64,000 nt of DNA, from NCBI RefSeq assembly GCF_029094545.1, contig NZ_CP117835.1:2646001-2710000 (forward strand), in the 5' to 3' direction. The stretch is from Alkalihalophilus pseudofirmus. GTDB taxonomy: Bacteria; Bacillota; Bacilli; Bacillales; Bacillaceae_D. Shown piece after piece: positions 61,322 through 64,000 of the stretch; the first letter of the stretch is position 1; each line of letters starts with the position of its first letter. The notes beneath the pieces are model-generated. The model saw only the letters and a list, made by a program, of their open reading frames with translations, was not told the origin of the DNA and did no database searches. The position numbers and the translations under genes were made by a program.

Positions 61322-62539
61322 ATGAAGTCTGTTGGGGTCGTTGTCGAATATAATCCGTTGCATAATGGACATGCCTATCACCTACAAGAAGCTCGCCGGA
61401 TGAGTCAAGCCGATGTAGTAGTGGCTGTTATGAGCGGGTCCTTTTTGCAAAGAGGGGAGCCTGCTATTATCTCTAAATGGGAGCGTGCTGAAATGGCGCT
61501 TCATTCAGGTGTAGATGTTATTGTGGAACTACCGTATGCATACTCTACTCAAAAAGCGCAGACCTTTGCAGAAGGAGCTGTGCGTATTCTGAACCATTTA
61601 AAAGTAGACTGTATTAATTTCGGGAGTGAAGTTGGAGAAATCGAGCCTTTCATTCGTCTCGTCAACTTTATGCATACACATAAAGATGCTTGGGATGAAT
61701 TAGTACGAAATCAACTCCAAGCCGGAGTCAGCTACCCAAGAGCCTGTATGGAAGCGTTTAACAGTCTAGATCAACATGATTCTATTCTGTCACTGAGTGA
61801 GCCTAATAACATTCTAGGTTATCATTACACAAAAGCTATCATTGATTCTGACTTCAATATAGAGACACAGACAACTAAAAGGACTAGCGCCAACTACCAT
61901 GACCCTAAAGTGACCGATCATCCTATCGCCAGTGCAACGAGTATTCGGAAGAAGGTGATGTCAGAAAAAGGTGATTTGACTGGCATCAAACACGTCGTTC
62001 CGCATGTAAGCATGAATATATTAGAGCGCTATCAACATCAATACGGAACGTTCCATTCCTGGGATTTATATTTTCCTTTACTCCAGTTTGAAATCGAACG
62101 AAGCAGTATCGAACAGCTTCGTGAAATATATGAATGTGAAGAAGGCTTGGAGTACAGAGTGAAAGATACAATCAGTAACGCATCAAATTTCAATGAATGG
62201 ATGGAAGCCTTAAAAACGAAACGTTATACTTGGACAAGACTTCAGAGGCTGTTAACCCACATTCTAACAAATACGACAAAACAAGAAATGAAAGCGATAA
62301 CGACCGAACCGCTTCCCTATATTCGACTGCTAGGTATGAATCCTAAAGGGAAACAATATGTAAACCTCATAAAAAAAGACTTAGACTGCCCTCTTCTAAG
62401 CCGCTTTGCCAAAGCTCGCGGAACGATGGCCGCGCAAGATGATCGTATCGGGAAAATATATGCCTCTCCATTAGCTATGAAAGGGAATATAGCAGCTTTA
62501 AAAAGAGACTACACTATGTCGCCTATTATGATTAAGTAA
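61322..62539 (+). CDS. tmcAL: tRNA(Met) cytidine acetate ligase TmcAL (YlbM)
   Basis: 405-aa nucleotidyltransferase-like enzyme that uses ATP and acetate to form N4-acetylcytidine at the wobble base of elongator tRNA-Met. The HxGH-type ATP motif HNGH is at residues 14-17 (VEYNPLHNGHAYHL), followed by MSGSFLQRGEPAI and a C-terminal helical domain. GAGGGATTTGA precedes the ATG. It is divergent from ylbN. Confidence 0.93.
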   Translation: MKSVGVVVEYNPLHNGHAYHLQEARRMSQADVVVAVMSGSFLQRGEPAIISKWERAEMALHSGVDVIVELPYAYSTQKAQTFAEGAVRILNHLKVDCINFGSEVGEIEPFIRLVNFMHTHKDAWDELVRNQLQAGVSYPRACMEAFNSLDQHDSILSLSEPNNILGYHYTKAIIDSDFNIETQTTKRTSANYHDPKVTDHPIASATSIRKKVMSEKGDLTGIKHVVPHVSMNILERYQHQYGTFHSWDLYFPLLQFEIERSSIEQLREIYECEEGLEYRVKDTISNASNFNEWMEALKTKRYTWTRLQRLLTHILTNTTKQEMKAITTEPLPYIRLLGMNPKGKQYVNLIKKDLDCPLLSRFAKARGTMAAQDDRIGKIYASPLAMKGNIAALKRDYTMSPIMIK

Positions 62540-62541
62540 AT

Positions 62542-62574
62542 AAAAAGGACTGCTGGCAAGCGTCAGCAGTCCTC
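62542..62574. terminator. Bidirectional terminator between tmcAL and ylbL
   Basis: AGGACTGCTG and CAGCAGTCCT form a 10-bp stem with an 8-base loop; an A run on the plus strand gives a T run for the minus-strand transcript of ylbL. Confidence 0.87.
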
Positions 62575-62580
62575 TTCTTC

Positions 62581-63621
62581 TTATAAAGATTCTAGGAATT
62601 CAATGGCTTCTTCAAAACGATTAATTGGAATAATCTCCATGTCGGTCCCAATATCTTCTGCAGCTAATACCGCTTCATTGTAATTTGAATCATCTGCTCC
62701 GTCTTCAAACGGTGCTAGAAAATAATCGGCACCTGCTCTATCCGCCGCTACTACTTTTTGGGCAGCTCCGCCGATTCGTCCGACCGTCCCGTCTTCTCTG
62801 ATAGTTCCAGTACCAGCCACTAAATATCCTTTCGTCAGATTGCCATCTGTTAGTTGATCATAAATTTCTAGAGAAAACATTAACCCTGCAGATGGCCCCC
62901 CTATTTGGCTTGTATCAATATGTACATCAGGATAAAAAGTAACTTCTCGATCCGTAACGGGGGCTTGTATCCCGATCCCCACTCGATCACTTGGTGCGTT
63001 CATCTCTTCAGGGAAGTGTGAAAAACCAACCGTTACCTCCATTAACTCTCCTTCTCTTTCAATCGTAAGAGTTACATTGTCGCCTTTTTCATATCCAGTT
63101 AAACGATCAATCAATTCATCAGCCGTCCGAATACTTTCTCCGTTTACTTGTTGGATACGATCTCCTTGCTCTAATACCTCAATTGCAGGCATTCCTTCAA
63201 TTAATACAGTGACCAGCACACCAAAGTATTCATAGCTTACTTCTTTATTTGCTTGTTCATAAGCTACAATTTTTGCTACCTCTTGTGAATCAGTCATCAT
63301 CATCAGCTGCCTATGTTGATACTCTTCATCTGTTTCATCTTCAAATCGAAGCTGACTCTCTGGATGAAGAATTCGATATGGACTGAACTGAGCCCACGCA
63401 TAAAAAATAGGGTTTGCCTTTCCCATTCTTATTGTCGTAAGCATAAAAGATCCCCCGGCTTCTTCACTTGCTCCATCTACTGAGATGACATCATCTAATA
63501 CTAAGGCATCACCAGGCTGAGAATAGTAATACGGCAGGGGAGTAAAATACAACCCTAATAATAAAATGATTAATATCGGCCAGCGCCACTTTATCCAGTT
63601 ACTCTGTTTTGTCTGCTTCAT
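62581..63621 (-). CDS. ylbL: YlbL, membrane-anchored PDZ and Lon-type serine protease
   Basis: 346 aa: N-terminal membrane anchor (WPILIILLLGLYFTPLPYYY), a PDZ domain (about residues 120-215, VLEQGDRIQQVNGESI), and a Lon proteolytic (S16) domain with catalytic serine in IGGPSAGLMFSLEI and lysine in AAQKVVAADRAG. In B. subtilis YlbL removes the checkpoint inhibitor YneA after DNA damage; role here by homology. It overlaps the upstream ylbK by 23 bases. Confidence 0.92.
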   Translation of the reverse strand: MKQTKQSNWIKWRWPILIILLLGLYFTPLPYYYSQPGDALVLDDVISVDGASEEAGGSFMLTTIRMGKANPIFYAWAQFSPYRILHPESQLRFEDETDEEYQHRQLMMMTDSQEVAKIVAYEQANKEVSYEYFGVLVTVLIEGMPAIEVLEQGDRIQQVNGESIRTADELIDRLTGYEKGDNVTLTIEREGELMEVTVGFSHFPEEMNAPSDRVGIGIQAPVTDREVTFYPDVHIDTSQIGGPSAGLMFSLEIYDQLTDGNLTKGYLVAGTGTIREDGTVGRIGGAAQKVVAADRAGADYFLAPFEDGADDSNYNEAVLAAEDIGTDMEIIPINRFEEAIEFLESL

Positions 63622-64000
63622 TCCCGTGCCCCTTCCAGTCGTTTATTATCTGCTTGATCTTGGGCATTTGTTCATATGCGGCTTCTTCCCCCCGCTCAAT
63701 TAACTTCTCGACATTAGAAAAATCTAGTGAGCTTGTATGGGTAACAATAGGCCTAATCATAACTGAGCAATCAAGCTCCATTGGTTTCATCATCTCTCGT
63801 GCCATAATATCCATGCTTTGCATAATGACATCATAAACAGAATTAAACTCTAATTCCTGTCTAAAATAGGACACATCAACTGCTATTGTAATATCTGCTC
63901 CCATTTCTTTTACCACTGATACAGGGACACGATCAATCACCCCTCCGTCAACGAGCACTTGACCATTGCGCTGCTCTGGTACAAAAATCCCCGGTATCCC
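63599..64000 (-). CDS. ylbK: Patatin-like phospholipase family protein (YlbK), 3' part
   Basis: Only the last 133 or so residues are in the window; the gene runs off the right edge. The visible frame continues to the edge without a stop (upstream of residue LVDGGVIDRVPVSVVKEMGAD is PGIFVPEQRNGQ). The DGGV element carries the dyad aspartate of patatin-type hydrolases; the GXSXG serine lies outside the window. Coupled to ylbL as in Bacillus. Confidence 0.88.
   Translation of the reverse strand, partial: GIPGIFVPEQRNGQVLVDGGVIDRVPVSVVKEMGADITIAVDVSYFRQELEFNSVYDVIMQSMDIMAREMMKPMELDCSVMIRPIVTHTSSLDFSNVEKLIERGEEAAYEQMPKIKQIINDWKGHGNEADKTE

Overview
The window is chromosomal DNA from a low-GC, endospore-forming Gram-positive bacterium of the family Bacillaceae. 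Gene order closely follows the Bacillus subtilis ylo-pyr-ileS-dcw-ylb segment. The evidence is the sporulation genes spoIIGA, sigE, sigG, spoVE, spoVD and a gerR/ylbO-like gene, a PyrR-attenuated pyr operon, a T-box ahead of ileS, SepF/DivIVA/Sbp/YlxW/YlxX in the division cluster, a MurE with the meso-diaminopimelate-type DNPR motif, and bacillithiol synthesis (bshC). I cannot name the species from sequence alone. No rRNA, tRNA, insertion sequence, prophage or CRISPR array was seen.

Layout. 1-4800: a P-type Ca2+ ATPase (yloB) divergent from rqcH. 4800-9400: an accessory stretch with moaA, a long non-coding leader that reads like an unassigned tandem-domain riboswitch or attenuator, an oxalate/formate-type MFS transporter, a DUF2294 protein, two small membrane-protein genes and a SAM methyltransferase. 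9400-21520: the pyrR-pyrP-pyrB-pyrC-carA-carB-pyrK-pyrD-pyrF-pyrE operon on the minus strand, with an attenuator before pyrR, before pyrP and, in degraded form, before pyrB. 21520-26970: rluD-type synthase, lspA, ylyA and T-box-regulated ileS. 26970-31160: divIVA, ylmH, ylmG, sepF, ylmE, ylmD, ylmC. 31280-33890: sigG, sigE, spoIIGA. 34070-54530: the dcw cluster from ftsZ back to mraZ. 54660-64000: bshC, a DUF3397 protein, ylbQ, ylbP (+), ylbO, an enoyl-CoA hydratase, rpmF, ylbN, ylbM/tmcAL (+), ylbL and the 3' part of ylbK.

How the genes work together. Most of the window is housekeeping: UMP synthesis with uracil uptake, peptidoglycan precursor synthesis (MurE, MurF, MraY, MurD, MurG, MurB), septum assembly (FtsL, PBP2B, DivIB, FtsA, FtsZ, SepF, DivIVA) and the compartment-specific sporulation programme built onto it (SpoVD, SpoVE, SpoIIGA, SigE, SigG). 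Genes are tightly packed, with 4-nt ATGA overlaps in the pyr operon and many non-ATG starts in the division and sporulation block.

The most unusual element is the region 6074-6364. A promoter is followed by two related hairpin domains (each with a GTCC loop motif on an AGnAG/CTGCT stem). The basal stem of the second domain shares bases with a very long terminator hairpin ending in seven T residues, just upstream of the transporter gene. This is the geometry of a transcriptional ON-switch. A second odd trait is a set of short (14-20 nt) tandem duplications placed at gene boundaries (pyrP and pyrB 3' ends, pyrD 5' end, ylmH and ylbO leaders, ylbP 3' end).
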